Of a stretch of DNA of 64,000 bases, positions 46,666 to 58,572 are shown piece by piece. Below the pieces are notes generated by a model that saw only the letters and a list, made by a program, of their open reading frames with translations, was not told the DNA's origin and ran no database searches. A program made the position numbers and the translations under genes. Source of the stretch: Ifrita kowaldi (lineage: Eukaryota > Chordata > Aves > Passeriformes > Cinclosomatidae); contig VZRS01015041.1 in the NCBI GenBank assembly GCA_013398055.1, positions 53,773 to 117,772 on the forward strand, given 5' to 3'. Within the stretch, counting starts at the first letter, position 1. Each line of letters begins with the position of its first letter.

Positions 46666-49600
46666 CCATGAACCAGGTGCACTTTGCCATTGTCCCCATA
46701 ACTGGAGCTGGGCTAATTCCATGCCCTTTGCAGGCCTGGCCCTGTGCTGTGAGTGAGCCCTGTGGTTTTGCTCCAGGCTGGGAGCAGAGCAGCCCATGGA
46801 GAGGGGTCCTTGCTGTGTTTTTAGTTGGACAAAGCTCGTGGCACCATCTGGGGTGCTGGGTCTGTTGCTCTGAGCTTGTGCAAACAGCAAGGAAAGCAGC
46901 ATTTGCCCTCAAGAGCCCACTCTGCAAACACAGACACTTTCTAACAGATGAAACACAAGCAAAAAAGAGCTTTAATTACAAATCTTACTGTTGAATATTT
47001 TTACTGGCTTTCCTGAAAGCCTCTTCCATCAGCACTGCCAACCTGAAGCATCAACAAATACAGCTCTGGCTTAGAAACTGGTGTAATTAGGAAATGCAAA
47101 CACACAGCAAAGGGTGGGGGCTATTTGCCTCTGTTTTTTGAGCCTTGAGGGAGGCTCTTCTCAAGCTTTTACATCCAGTCACACAGAGCAGAAATTTTTT
47201 CAGCTTGTATTAAGGTAAAAAAAAAAAAAGAAAAACAATTCTCACAATAGCAGCAGGTCACAGGCTGTTTCTCTGTACCATGGGGCAAACCCCTTGTGCC
47301 ACTCAGGGCTGGGGCTGCCACACCTCCCTGCCACGATTTTGGGTTTATTCCCTCATCCCTGCTTTCTAGGATTCTCCCCCCAGAGCGCTGAGGGTGCTGC
47401 TGGGATGGGTGACCTGTGCATTTTCTCTGGGTTGAGTCTTCCTCTGCAGCTCCCAGTTGTAAAACCCGCTGGGGCCGCAGATGCACCAGCTTGTGCTGGA
47501 ACAGAATGTACAAAATCTCCACTCCTCAAGGACTTGGCTTTGTGTACTCCGGTGGTTGATGTCAGAGGATGGAAAAGGTCTTGTTTTCTCCGGAAATCTT
47601 TATTCTTAATGTGCATTCGAGACAGAGAAGCAAAAAAGTGTGTTCTTCTAGACCTAAGTTAAGAAGCTTGTTCAATTTTTAAACAGTTACATAAAGCCAT
47701 CAAAGTCTGACAGCAGAGAGATGCAAGTTGGTGCAAAAGAAAATGGGAAAAAGAAGCTGAAATGGAGTGTTAAACTAATTCCCTCAGGCTTGTACCTAAA
47801 ACAGGCTTAACTCATTGATGAACCTGCTCCTGTGATTTCATTTTTTCCCCCTTCCTTTCTCATTTTTTCCTCTTTCTTGCCTACTGTGCTCTTCACGTTG
47901 CTGAACCCTGGCTAAGTGTGAATGCTTTCTTGAGCCAACACTGTGCTTTTGCCCAGCCAGTTCTGGGTCCAGATGAGCATTTCTGTGCTACTCTTGGGGA
48001 AACAAACCTGTGGATGTGAGCAGTGGGAATGGGGCCTGGCTGAAGCACAGGAGAGGATCCTGGACTCCTGCAGACAGATCTCTGCGAGATTCCCTGGTTT
48101 TTACTGCTCAGTGAACATTTGGGATACTCAGCAGCACCAACACTCAAGCCTTGGTGAGGAGCAAGTGCTGCTTTGGCCCATGGCTCAAAGTCAGCTGAGC
48201 CTTCCCAAAAACATCTGCCAGTTCCTGATGGAGGCTTTTTCTCAATGAAAGAGGATTTTGGAGGGTTGGCATAGTGAGCTTGATGCCAGGATCACTCTGA
48301 GCACTGGTGAGGAGGAGTTTGGGGTCTGTTCATGGGGCTCACATTGTCCCTTCCCAAGGGAAGAAGCAGGGATAGTGTGCAGGGACAGCATTACAGTCAC
48401 ACTGGGTGAGTCCCTCAATCAAATCCGCCTGGGAAGGAGCACAGAAAACACCACTCACACAAAGTTTTCCTGCTGTTCCTGCCCTCACTGGTTTGGATGC
48501 ACCTGGAGCCGAGTCCCTTTGGCTCTGTGCAGTCCATGGACCTCCCCCAGGCATTGGGAGGGGCTCTGGGCACAGCAGCCTGCCCTGGCACTGTGGGAGA
48601 TGCTGCAGGGACTCAGGTCATGCCTTGGCTGGGCTGCTGGCTGTAACAGGATGGGAACAGGAATTTCTTAGGAGCTCTCGGAGTTGGGAATTCACCTGCT
48701 GTCTTTGAGGGTTCTGAAGCACGGCCATGGGCATCAGATAACTCTCAGGTCAGTTATCTAGGAGTGCTCTGAACCCCTGAGTGAAGAATCCCCCTGCTCC
48801 AGGTGTCCATGAGGAAGCCCATCTTCCTTCTGTCTGTCCTGAACAACCCATCCCACCTTCTTCAGACTCCTGCAGGACCATTTCACCCACTCATCGCGCT
48901 GGATTTGGTGGAATGTGGATCTGCAGCAGCCGTGCAGAGGTGATGGGGCTGCCCTGCCCTGCCTGAGCTGCCAGGAGCACAATTCCAGCCCCAAACTCCT
49001 GTGAAAGCCTTCACAGGCTGTGCTCACCAATTAGATTCCTTACATAACCAAGCAGCAGTTACTGCTGCCTAAACCACGGGCCTGATTTCCCTTTGGGAGA
49101 ATCCTCCTGCTTTAGGGACTGAGGTTTATTCTTTGATGAACACACGACTCCAGGTATTCATGTGGATACAGGAACAGATCAGAGATCAGAGCAGGGGTGT
49201 GCACACGCCTTAATCAGCACTTCAGTCTGTTTTCTAATATTTTGTAGATTTTTCCAATCCTTTTCACAGCTCCAGCAAAGAATAACCCATTAGCTGAACT
49301 CAAAAATAAACCCCAACAGCTTCAAGCTATAAATAACCAAGTCAGATATGCAGGATTCTGTAAACTCCTATTTTCACCCTCCAAGAAAACAGGAAAGGCA
49401 AGGAGAAAGGGTGGAGTTAGATCCTTTTTTTTTTTTTTCAACAGCATATTGCTGTAACAACAGATAAGAGTTCCATACAAATCCTGTGCAGTGTCAGGAT
49501 CCCAAACCACCACACTGGGAAAGCCTGGAATGATGTCTGGGACAGAGGAAGGTTGGAACTCCAGGCTTGCAGCAGGAAAGCCACAGCTCAGAGCTGTGTG

Positions 49601-52295
49601 ATGGCAACCATGAGCCCGATTTCCCCAAGCAGCTTCTCCAGGCCTGGAAGGGGCTGTGGAAATGCAAAGGGCTGTGAGTGGAGCAATGGCAGAGAGGGGA
49701 GTAAAGAGAAGAAATTCAAGAAAATCCAGCCCTGCAACACTGATGTGATCACCTGTCTCCCACTTTGCCAAGCCTGCACAAATTCCTGTGCAGGGAGCTG
49801 GATTTGTGCTGAGCAGGAATTCTGGAAGCTTGGATTATTTCCCCACCTGAACAATTCCATCATTCCCAACAGGCTGGCACACCCCACGAGCCAGTGACTG
49901 CAGCCACTGCACAGCCACAGCACTCCATCCCCTCAGGAAGAGGCCACACAAGTCCCCTGAGGTGTCCTCCTCACAGGAGAACATCTCCATGACCAGTGTG
50001 GATGGAGGGGTGCATTTGGAGGGGTGGAATTTGGTCAGCCCCAGCTCCACGAGGCTGCAGGGGATGCTCAGCACCTCTCCTCAGCCACGAGGGCTGCAGG
50101 TTTCCTGGCCTGGCCCCTCAGCAGATCTCCAGGCTCAATACCCTGTAGGATCCCTTAAAAACCTCAGCACCTTCCTCCAATCCACTCCTATCCCTGTTCC
50201 TTAATCAGAGCCTGCAAAGCTCGTTTTAAAAATTATGGTTCTCATCATGCTGAGGCATAACTGGTTTTGTTTACGAATGGAGCAAAGAAATGGTACAAAT
50301 TATGCTCAAGAAACCCCTTTGGCATTTTAACAGGCATTGGGAAGAACCAATTTCAGAACAGGGTCTTCAGTGGATGTCTCCATGGATACCCCTTTGTCAG
50401 CACCTCATTAGGTGAGAGCTGAGACACTGAGAGCTCTTCTCCTGCATTTCAGAAGGTACCTCAAAACCACTAATTATGCAAATCTCCATCCTCTGAACTG
50501 ATGGACACTTGGAAGTTCAGGTGACAAAGTGGATAAGCTGAGCCCTGGCAGGAAAGGAGGGAAAGATATTTCATTTAGACTCTCTTCTTCTTCATGATTG
50601 CTGATGTGTCAGCAATTACTGGGGCCACAAAACCGCCTCCACCACACTTCCCCTTTTCCTCTTAACAGCAAGAAAACAGAAAGGATGAGACAAATGGAGA
50701 CTCCAAGAGCAGCATGTGGGACACTTGTGGTGTTTGAAAGCAGGAGAGTCTGTGTGGCAGAACACCAGCAGCACCAGGCAGGACCTGGCAGCTGGGAGAC
50801 ACGGCCCAGAGGAGCGAAGTACTCCCAGAGCAGGGACTGATTAATCTCCATAAGGACAAATCCTTCCAATAAAGCAATAATCCAGCTCTGGGAGGAACAT
50901 GGGAACCCCAAGACTGGCTTGACTTTCAGAATGGTATCAATGGCAGCAGAAAGACAGAGACAGCTCTGTCAGCTGTGTACTAGACAGTTAAAAACCTTGG
51001 AAATATCAATTGTGGGAGCTGGGTCCCACTGGAACCTCCAATTCATTGTTATTCAGCAGTTATTGAGCTGCTGAGCACAGCAGGTTACAGACACCGCAAT
51101 CCCCTGCTCCCGGAGCAGCTGGGAGCCCACTCAGAACCTGGAAAGGCCTGGAGCCACCACAGGGAAGGGGCTTCTCCATCCCTCAGCAGTCCCTGACAGC
51201 CTCACCCACAGGAGGAATCCTTTGGGCTGCTCTCAGTTCCGATGTGCAGCAGCCCCGCGGGATCCCGCACCCTCCGGGATGGCTGGCACGCCGCTCCTGC
51301 CTGCACTCCTTCCCTGCTGCCAGGTGGGAGCAGAGAAACAGGCAGCTCCAGAACAGGGAAAACCTCCCACCAGCAGCCAGCCAGGAGCTTGAGCCCCTTC
51401 CCACAGCACCATGACTTGATCCTGCAGCGATGACCTCCAAAGAGAACATCTTACAAATCCTTAGGGGGATTATCCAAGCCAAGAGTTGCCTACTGGAATT
51501 ATTTTTACTGGAGACCTTCCTGTGAGGTGTTTCTATTTCGGGCAAGTTACTTTGAAAGCTCAGGAATGAAGTGGAGCCCTGCCAGGTTTCTCACATCCAG
51601 AACAAAGATAACTCAGTTGGGAAGCTGCCACGGCAAGGCTTGCACCAGGAATTGGGGTTCAGCTGTAGGACTGGGAAGTTGGGATAAGGCAGAAAGCTGG
51701 ACCTGCACAGCAGGGTGCACAGGTGAGAGTCAGAGCCTGGGGATGTTGCTGTGCCTCCAGTTGTGAGTGGGACCAGCTCAGATCCAGCATAAAACTGGAT
51801 TCAGACTAGGAGAGGTGGACAGGAGCACCGAGAAGTGCCCAGGAAGGGAGCAGAGCTGGGAAATGTCACCTCCAAGCATCATCCTGCTGGCAGCTCCCAC
51901 TCAAACAAATGGCTGGCTCACACCCTTCTCCAGAGTTCACTCACAGTCCAGCTTAGGAGTGTCAGCTTCAAATTTCAGGGTCAGTTCTGAGCGACCCCAT
52001 TATCCATGTCCACGAGGAGGATCCCAGCACTTCCCATTCCCACGGGAAGGGTGCAGAGGCCGTGTCAGGCACACACAGTACCAGTTCATTGTGCTTCATT
52101 TCTTGATGGCCATTCCATGAAAATTCCTCTGCTGCTCACCTAGGAAAACCTCCTTCAATCCCTGGGAAGTTCCACATCCCCACCTGGCTTCACATCCACA
52201 CCTGACTGAAGCATCCTCAGCTCCCACACTGCCCTTTCACGCTGACACCGAGCACAGGAATTGCAAACTCTTTCTTCCTGCCACGTGATTTTAGG
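46666..52295. other. Intron-like or intergenic sequence, no gene supported
   Basis: Contains a short A-run at 47216-47230, a T-run of about 16 at 49424-49439 and one 28-base string repeated exactly at 55429. A minus-strand stretch at 51206-51313 has acceptor- and donor-like ends and an open frame, but the signals are ordinary and no family is recognised. Confidence 0.35.
49803..49830. repeat. 28-base string shared with 55429-55456
   Basis: TTTGTGCTGAGCAGGAATTC followed by TGGAAGCT occurs identically at both places, in the same orientation, with flanks that diverge at once. It is probably a relic of an unidentified interspersed repeat. The element cannot be named. Confidence 0.6.
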
Positions 52296-52552
52296 GAAAC
52301 AGCCTTAAGGTGAAGGGAGGCAGGGCTGGATGGGATATTGGGAAGGAATTGTTCCCTGTGAGGGTGGGCAGGCCCTGGCACAGGGTGCCCAGAGAAGCTG
52401 TGGCTGCCCTTGGATCCCTGGCAGTGTCCAAGGCCAGGTTGGACGGGGCTTGGAGCAGCCTGGGACAGTGGAAGATGCCCCTGCCCACGGCAGGGGTGGG
52501 ATGGGATTTAAGGTCCCTTCCAACCCAAACCACTCTATGATTCCATGATTTT
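52296..52552 (+). mobile_element. CR1 LINE, well preserved 3' end
   Basis: The order GGAAGGAATTGTTCCCTGTG, GCACAGGGTGCCCAGAGAAG, TTGGAGCAGCCTGGGACAGT and AAGGTCCCTTCCAACCCAAA ends in CTCTATGATTCCATGATT. This is the canonical CR1 3' end with its octamer-like tail. It is close in sequence to the copy at 54133 and better preserved than those in intron 1, which suggests a younger insertion. Confidence 0.95.
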
Positions 52553-54132
52553 TGACTGAGCAGTGACTGTCCCCACATTGAGTAGATCAAATATTTCTGG
52601 TTTATGTGTCAGCAAACACCAGTGGATTTATTTATGCCGAAATTGGCTCCCTTGTGACCCCTCTTCATTATTAGTCCTGAGGCTGTGTGAGCAGAAATAT
52701 TTGGAGTTTTTCTAACAATTACCTGTATTTCTATACTGCCATGCCAAAGAATCCCCCAGAACTGGGAAAAGCCCTTTACTCACCCCTGAGCTGCAGCCAC
52801 CTCAGCAATGCAAGGTGGCAGCTCTAACGCAACACAGCGATCTGGACATGAGAGGAGCGAAATTTTCCCAACCTGTGACGAGAAGGCAAAAGAAGAAACT
52901 TCCTACAGCTTGTTTTTCATCACTGAGACCTTCAGCACAGTCCTCCCACCCTGGCCAGTGCCTCTGGGACGCTGCCATGCAGACACAGGGGTGGCTCTTC
53001 AGAAGCACAGAAAACACAGAGGTTTCCGTGCTCTGAATGTGCTGAAAACAGATTTTTTTTTTTTGGTCAGACCTTCAGGCTGGAGCCACAGGGGCAGAGA
53101 CCCTAAAGTAAACACTGATGTCCTGCAGCTTGAGGGGAGCTCAGAGGAGGTGCAGGCACTGCTCAAACACAGGAAGGAAACGCTGCAATTTACAGAGAGC
53201 GCTCGGGAGTCTCCAACGCCGCTCATTTTTTAAAGGGCAGACTTATGCAAACCTTGAGTTTTTTCTCCCAGCTGCTTTCTCTAGGACTCCTTCTCAGAGA
53301 ACAAAGCCTTGTCGTGCATGAGAAAGATGTATCCATTCCTGACAAAACCTTCTTTATGTAAGGAAAATTCCCTCCGAGATTTCTGGCTCCCACCTCTGCT
53401 CCCCTCTCCCAGGAGGGGCAAACCAGGGCTCCCAGTTCTAACCAAGCACCACTAAACTGTGACTCCCTGAAGATTCAGTGGCACAATTACACTGTGGCAG
53501 CTATTTTGAGCTGAACATCTCCTTTTCAGCAGGTGTGAGGGAGGTGAGTGGCTGGGGTTACCCAGCGCCAGGTTCTCCAGATTGAATGCGACCTCAGAAA
53601 TGCCAACACCTGAACAAAAAGGCTCATAACCTACAGAAAGGGCAGGAGTGCAGAGCAGCTAATTCATTTCCCCACATTCATTTCCACCATGACCTGGAGG
53701 AAATCATCAGGCTTTTCTGAGTTTCATTTGCCTCTTGAGCCTCAGAGGAACGATGGCTCAGAGTCACTGGGGTGAAAAGCTCTGTGAGAGCAGCCGTGCC
53801 AGCCACCCTGTGTGGATATTTCTGTGAGGTGACATCCCTTCTGTCACAGGACTTCTTTTTATTCTCCCTGAATTTCCTCAATAACCACAGCTTTCAGAAT
53901 ACATTTTGTAAGACAAAGATGTGCTTGAATATTAATGCTATCGAAAAATAATGGGAGTTGAAAGTATGTCCTTGATCATGTCTAGACAGGACCAGCTATA
54001 ATGGATTTCTAGGATCAAGGTAGTAGATATAAATAGATTAATATTACTCAAAGACCTGCAACATCTCTATGCATTATCCAGAGAGGTGTGATCCTATAGC
54101 CTTTCATGAATATCTGCTGTCTAATGAGGAGT
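52553..54132. other. Intron-like or intergenic sequence with a weak minus-strand exon candidate
   Basis: Holds the candidate exon described separately at 52784-52872 and a T-run at 53053-53066. Otherwise nothing is recognised. Confidence 0.35.
52784..52872 (-). other. Candidate minus-strand internal exon
   Basis: On the minus strand a long pyrimidine-rich tract (TTTCTTCTTTTGCCTTCTCG) leads to TCACAG. The 89-base stretch ends CTCAGGG before GTGAGTAAAGG. One frame is open throughout and begins VGKISLLSCPDRCVALELPP. Both splice signals are good, but I recognise no family and no other minus-strand exon is convincing. It may be an exon of an antisense non-coding transcript, or chance. Confidence 0.2.
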
Positions 54133-54336
54133 GAAGGAATTGTTCCCTGTGAGGGAGGGGAGGCCCTGGCACAGGGTGCCCAGAGCAGCTGTGGCTGCCC
54201 CTGGATCCCTGGCAGTGCCCAAGGCCAGGCTGGACAGGGCTTGGAGCCACCTGGGACAGTGGAAGGTGTCCCTGCCATGGCAGGGGGTGCAATCTTTAAG
54301 GTCCCTTCCAACCCAAACCATTCTGGGATTTTATGG
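54133..54336 (+). mobile_element. CR1 LINE fragment, 3' end
   Basis: Repeats the order seen at 52296 (GGAATTGTTCCCTGTGAGGG, CACAGGGTGCCCAGAGCAGC, TTGGAGCCACCTGGGACAGT, AAGGTCCCTTCCAACCCAAA) and ends near TTCTGGGATTTTA. It has the same subfamily and orientation as its neighbour 1.6 kb upstream. Confidence 0.95.
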
Positions 54337-56910
54337 AAGTTCCTGGAGGAAAATGGCCAAGGGGTGCTGGGCTCAGAGTTCACTCCTGCTCTGGTAAAGG
54401 CAGTGACAAACACCATCAGAACCAAGGACAAAACTGAAGCTCAGGTAACTTTAAAGATGAGGAAATGGCACCCATAGACTGCAGGCAAAGAGCCTGCAGG
54501 TGTCTTCTCAAAGAGAGGTCACAGCCTAAAACTTTATCTTTCTCTGTCACCCCAACATTCTCTCTCTGTCTCTCCTGAAGCTGAGGTTTGCTGGGCAGCC
54601 CTCAAGCCCTGGAAATGTGCTGAGCTCCAGGAATTGGTGCCTCAGGTGAATCATTTCAGGCTGTGGTTCCTGAGCTGTGCTCCCTGTGCTGCCTTGGAGG
54701 GGTCTCTAAACAATAACCAAGAGAAGTGAGTCTAAGTAATGGGCAGTTAAATTCATCTCAGAGTGATCTGTCTCCCTGTGCTTCTCTCTGTGGAAATCTG
54801 TTAGTGCCCTACAAGCCAATCTGGCTGGGTAGCACGAGGTGAGGCACCTGGAATTGAGCTGCCTGCTCAGGCTTGGCCGTTGTGGAGCAGTCCAGCAGCT
54901 GGAAAGAACTGGAGAAAATGAAACTAAAACCAGCTGCATGCCTCTGGCAACGGGAGCTTTGGGGAGAGCGGCACCAGGATCAGGGAAGAGACAACTCCAG
55001 CACCTTTTCTGCAGGAAGCGACTGCAAGGGTTGTTCAGAATGTGTCTGGTGGTCAAATTAGCACCCAAAGACCAAGTTAGTTATTTATTTTGGTGATCAT
55101 ATCCAAGGAGTGGGAAGTGGGGCCAGGGGGAAAGAGACTTGGCTGTTGAGGAAAACCAAGAAAGATCTGAGCATTTTGGGGCTTTTGAAAGAGATGGGCT
55201 TCCCTTCTCTGACAGTCTCCTTTCAGCACGGACTGGAGGCATCCGTTCCTGTTATCTGAGCCATCAGAATATTCAAGTTGCTGTGGATAATGCAGACTTA
55301 AGTGGAAAAACAAAACTGCAAAAACAACCCCTTCTGCCAGCAGATTTCAGCCTGACATCAGTCTCAGGCTGACACTTTGGATACTGAGCTGGGCTGCACG
55401 GGGAGGGAGAAGGGTTGGTGGAGCCGGGTTTGTGCTGAGCAGGAATTCTGGAAGCTCGGAGGAACTGCAGCATCCCAGATCTTTAAATACAGTCTGACAG
55501 AATTCTCAGTGGGGAGCTCCCCCTGTGCCAAAGCAGAGCCTGTGTCACCTCTGTTGTGCTCCTTCCCTCTCCATCCCCGTGGATGCTGTGGCTGCGAGGG
55601 CTTTGATGTGCAGATACAGTGACGCACGTTTCAGTCCCTAATCACAGCCTGGATGGTTTCGGAGTAGGGTGAATATTCAGGGTGAATATTCAAGGCTCCA
55701 GATTGTACTCACTGCGGCAAAGGCAGCAGGAGGGGAGGGCAAGGGGGGCACTGGAGTGGGTGGGAAAGTTTGGGCGAGGGGGAACAGCAAAATGTCACTG
55801 GAGACCCCTCTGGGGTGGTCTCTTGCTGCTCTTGCAGCCCTGCAGTTCTCTGGGTGCAGGAATGCTCTCCAGAGCTGAGGAAAAGGACATTTCATGGTGG
55901 TTTCCCCAGCCCTGCAGCACTGCCAGCCCGAAGCATTCACGGGTCCTGAGTCAGCCCTCACCACCTACCCCCAAATTATAACACTGAGGGGGAAAATTGC
56001 ATCTTTGTTTTGAGCAGAAATAAAAGGAATATGTTAGTTCGGGGTTCTTTCTCCACACTGGCCTTTGGGCTGGAGCTCTTGGGTTGGGTTTGGCTCCCGT
56101 GCCTCAGTCCTGTGCTTCCCTGCCTCGGGTTTGGTTCACATCAGGTTCATGCAGACTGGTGGCACTTGAGAGAAAGGAATTAAAAATGAGCACTTGGGGA
56201 ATACAGGAGTTTTAGGGGATCCATGACTTGAGCCAGGCTTCAAAACCTGTCATGCCTTGAGACCCACAGGCAGAGATTTGAGTGCTGGCAGAGCTCTGCT
56301 GGGAACACCCTGTGCTGATAAAAAGACTCAAATAACCAGACTGAGATTTCGATTGCGAGGCAGAGAGCTACTAAAGATTTGTGGGTTTGCTTGAGGCCCT
56401 TGATATCTTTTATGGATTAGTCAGACAAAAGTGTCAGGGCTAGATGTACCACAAGGCAAGGTGCTGTATTTCTCACAGGAGTGATCCCTCTGCCTGCCCC
56501 CACTCTGCAGTCACTGTTATTTTTGACCCCGACGAGTGTGGCAGAAGTGCTGGTTTTGACACTGGGCTGTGGGAAAACGAGCTCCCTGTTTTCTTGCAAA
56601 TCTGCCCATAAAGACAGAAGATGTCAGATTTTTTGACCCTTAGCACTGCTTATTATTGGAGCTTCCTGTTTCCACAGGGCTGGCATGGCAGGGACTGAGC
56701 AAACTCTTGTTGCCCACATCCCAAAGCACGTGGCTGTGCTCCACCAGCCTCCAGGGGCACGGGAAAAGGGATTTTCCCTCACTGCTCAGTGCCCTTCTGC
56801 ACCAGCAGCTGATGGCTCATCTGTCTCTCACCAGCTCGGCAGCACTGAGTGGGGTTTGTGTCCCACTTGTGGCTAATGTTAATTTATAACCTCTTTTCTC
56901 TCTCTGGCAG
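54337..56910. other. Intron-like or intergenic sequence, nothing recognised apart from one short repeat
   Basis: Includes the second copy of the 28-base string (55429-55456) and a small direct repeat, AGGGTGAATATTCA, at 55668-55692. No exon or RNA gene is supported. Confidence 0.35.
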
Positions 56911-56955
56911 CGTGCTTTAGCTTCTGGTTTGGAAATTAAGCTGATAGCATTTCAG
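56911..56955 (+). other. Candidate 45-base plus-strand exon
   Basis: A strong pyrimidine tract and acceptor (CCTCTTTTCTCTCTCTGGCAG) precede exactly 15 open codons, RALASGLEIKLIAFQ, which end TTTCAG before GTAATT. Entry and exit are phase 0, compatible with the exit phase of the exon at 35666-35775. It could be a microexon of the ASEF-family gene or of a non-coding transcript. No homologue comes to mind. Confidence 0.25.
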
Positions 56956-57869
56956 GTAATTTAAAGCCTCTGTATGTGAGTGGATGCCCGGGGGGAATGG
57001 GCAGCAGGTAGTTTCCCACATAAAGAAGGTTAAAGGCCTTTGTGAAGGCTGGAAATTTCCTCTGCTTTCAAAACAAGCTTCTCATCCAAAAATAGCAGCG
57101 AGCTGATAGCTTGGCTTCTCCTTATTTATTAGCAGCAGATGCTGCTGATAGATGCAGAGAGTTGTTTGGAGGAGGGATGTGTACCAGGGCACTGAGGTAC
57201 CTTGCTGATTGCTGATCCAAATCAGACACTCATCACAGGATCAGCCCCACGCATCTCTGGTGGGATTCCCAGGCCTGCTCCCGTTGCAGGGGAAATGCAG
57301 CAGTGACAAGCTGTTAGTTGCTCTCAGCTGTCCAAATTAGCAAGGGAAAAATCCACCCAAAGAAGCCGTTCTCTTGTGCAGTAGTGATCAGCTCCTAGAC
57401 CTGCACAGGCAGATGTTCCCTGCCTGCATGGGGGGATTATGCAGGAATTGGGGCAGGAGGTGGATTTTAAGTTTTGGGGCTCATCTGGGGAAATCCACAT
57501 CCTCCCACTGCAGAATTGTGCAGTTTGCAGGAATCCAGAAACGAGCGGAACCAGGCTTGTGCTCCTGAGCAAACCTGCCTTTCCCAGAGGCCAGCACTGC
57601 CCGTGGAGCCCCTGCTCTTCCTGAGGCTGGTGTGCTGTTACTCTCCATAAATTAACACTGAAGCACTGGAAGCTGCTGCTGTGGTTGTTGGGGTTTTTGG
57701 GGGGGTGATATCCACATTCTGCTCTGGGGTATTGCCTTCCTTGGCTGCTTTTGGGGGAATGAGGGACACAGCATGGAGGTCTCCCTTTGAGAAATTCAGA
57801 ATGTGGTGTAGAGTGAGCCCACCTTGCTCACAGGGTGGTAGAACTTCCTCTCCTGGCTCCCTGTGGGAG

Positions 57870-58156
57870 CATGGATATGGGATGGAGCATGGCCATGGAT
57901 ATGGGACAGAGCATAGCCATGGGTATGGGATGGAGCATGGCCATGGATATGGGATAGAGCATAGCCATGGGTATGGGATGGAGCATGGCCGTGGATATGG
58001 GATAGAGCATGGCCATGGATATGGGACGGAGCATGGCCATGGATATGGGATATGGGATAGAGCATGGCCATGGATATGGGACAGAGCATAGCCATGGATA
58101 TGGGATGGAGCATGGCCATGGATATGGGACAGAGTATGGCCATGGGTATGGGACTG
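57870..58156 (+). repeat. 24-bp minisatellite, about 12 units
   Basis: Units follow GCATGGCCATGGATATGGGA plus four bases, alternating with GCATAGCCATGGGTATGGGA variants, so a 48-bp higher-order pattern is partly visible. One unit has a six-base local duplication near 58046. Because 24 is a multiple of 3, each frame carries a fixed 8-residue repeat: HGYGMEHG-like on the + strand, and PYPWPCSI-like on the minus strand. There is no splice or start context to support translation. Confidence 0.95.
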
Positions 58157-58520
58157 AGCTGGGCACTGCAGACAAAGGGACAGATCCTGCCTGGGTGCAC
58201 AGCCAAGAGCACACCTCCCATTTAATGGGTTCCCCAAATCTTCCTTGTACCCCTGCTGGATGTCCTTTGGTTAATGCCTATTTTTGCCACTGTTAACGTT
58301 GTCCCAAACACCCCTTTCCACAAACAGCAATTCCTCTCACTCTCTCATGTGGTTCCTGGAAAACTTCTTTGTGTCCAGCAGTCTTTCATTTTCCATTTCC
58401 TCCAGTTCCCTGGTTTTTTAGCTGATAAAACAAAGCACCCTCCTAAAGCCCTGTAATTACAGTCATCCAAGCAGGCACATTCATGATGGTCTTAATAAGG
58501 CCACAGTGTGTCAAGCCTTT

Positions 58521-58572
58521 CATGGAATCATTAAGGTTAGAAAAGGCCTCCAGGTTCATCAAGTCCAACTTT
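58521..58572 (-). mobile_element. Short CR1 fragment, 3' end
   Basis: CATGGAATCATTAAGGTTAG followed by AAAAGGCCTCCAGGTTCATC and AAGTCCAACT is the reverse complement of a CR1 3' terminus. Only about 50 bases remain. Confidence 0.75.

Noticed and set aside
46057..46927. Minus-strand frames of 231 and 281 codons
   Set aside because: They cross a CR1 fragment lying on the + strand. They are antisense chance frames in transposon sequence.
47169..47616. Minus-strand frames that might be a terminal exon
   Set aside because: An AATAAA is visible on the minus strand near 47605, but it lies upstream of most of the frame. No acceptor or known protein supports an exon.
51206..51313. Possible minus-strand exon
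   Set aside because: Acceptor and donor are only average and the phase does not join convincingly to the 52784-52872 candidate. Two frames are open, so the frame carries little information.
57638..58296. Long open frames on both strands
   Set aside because: These are products of the 24-bp minisatellite. The octapeptide repeats have no gene context.
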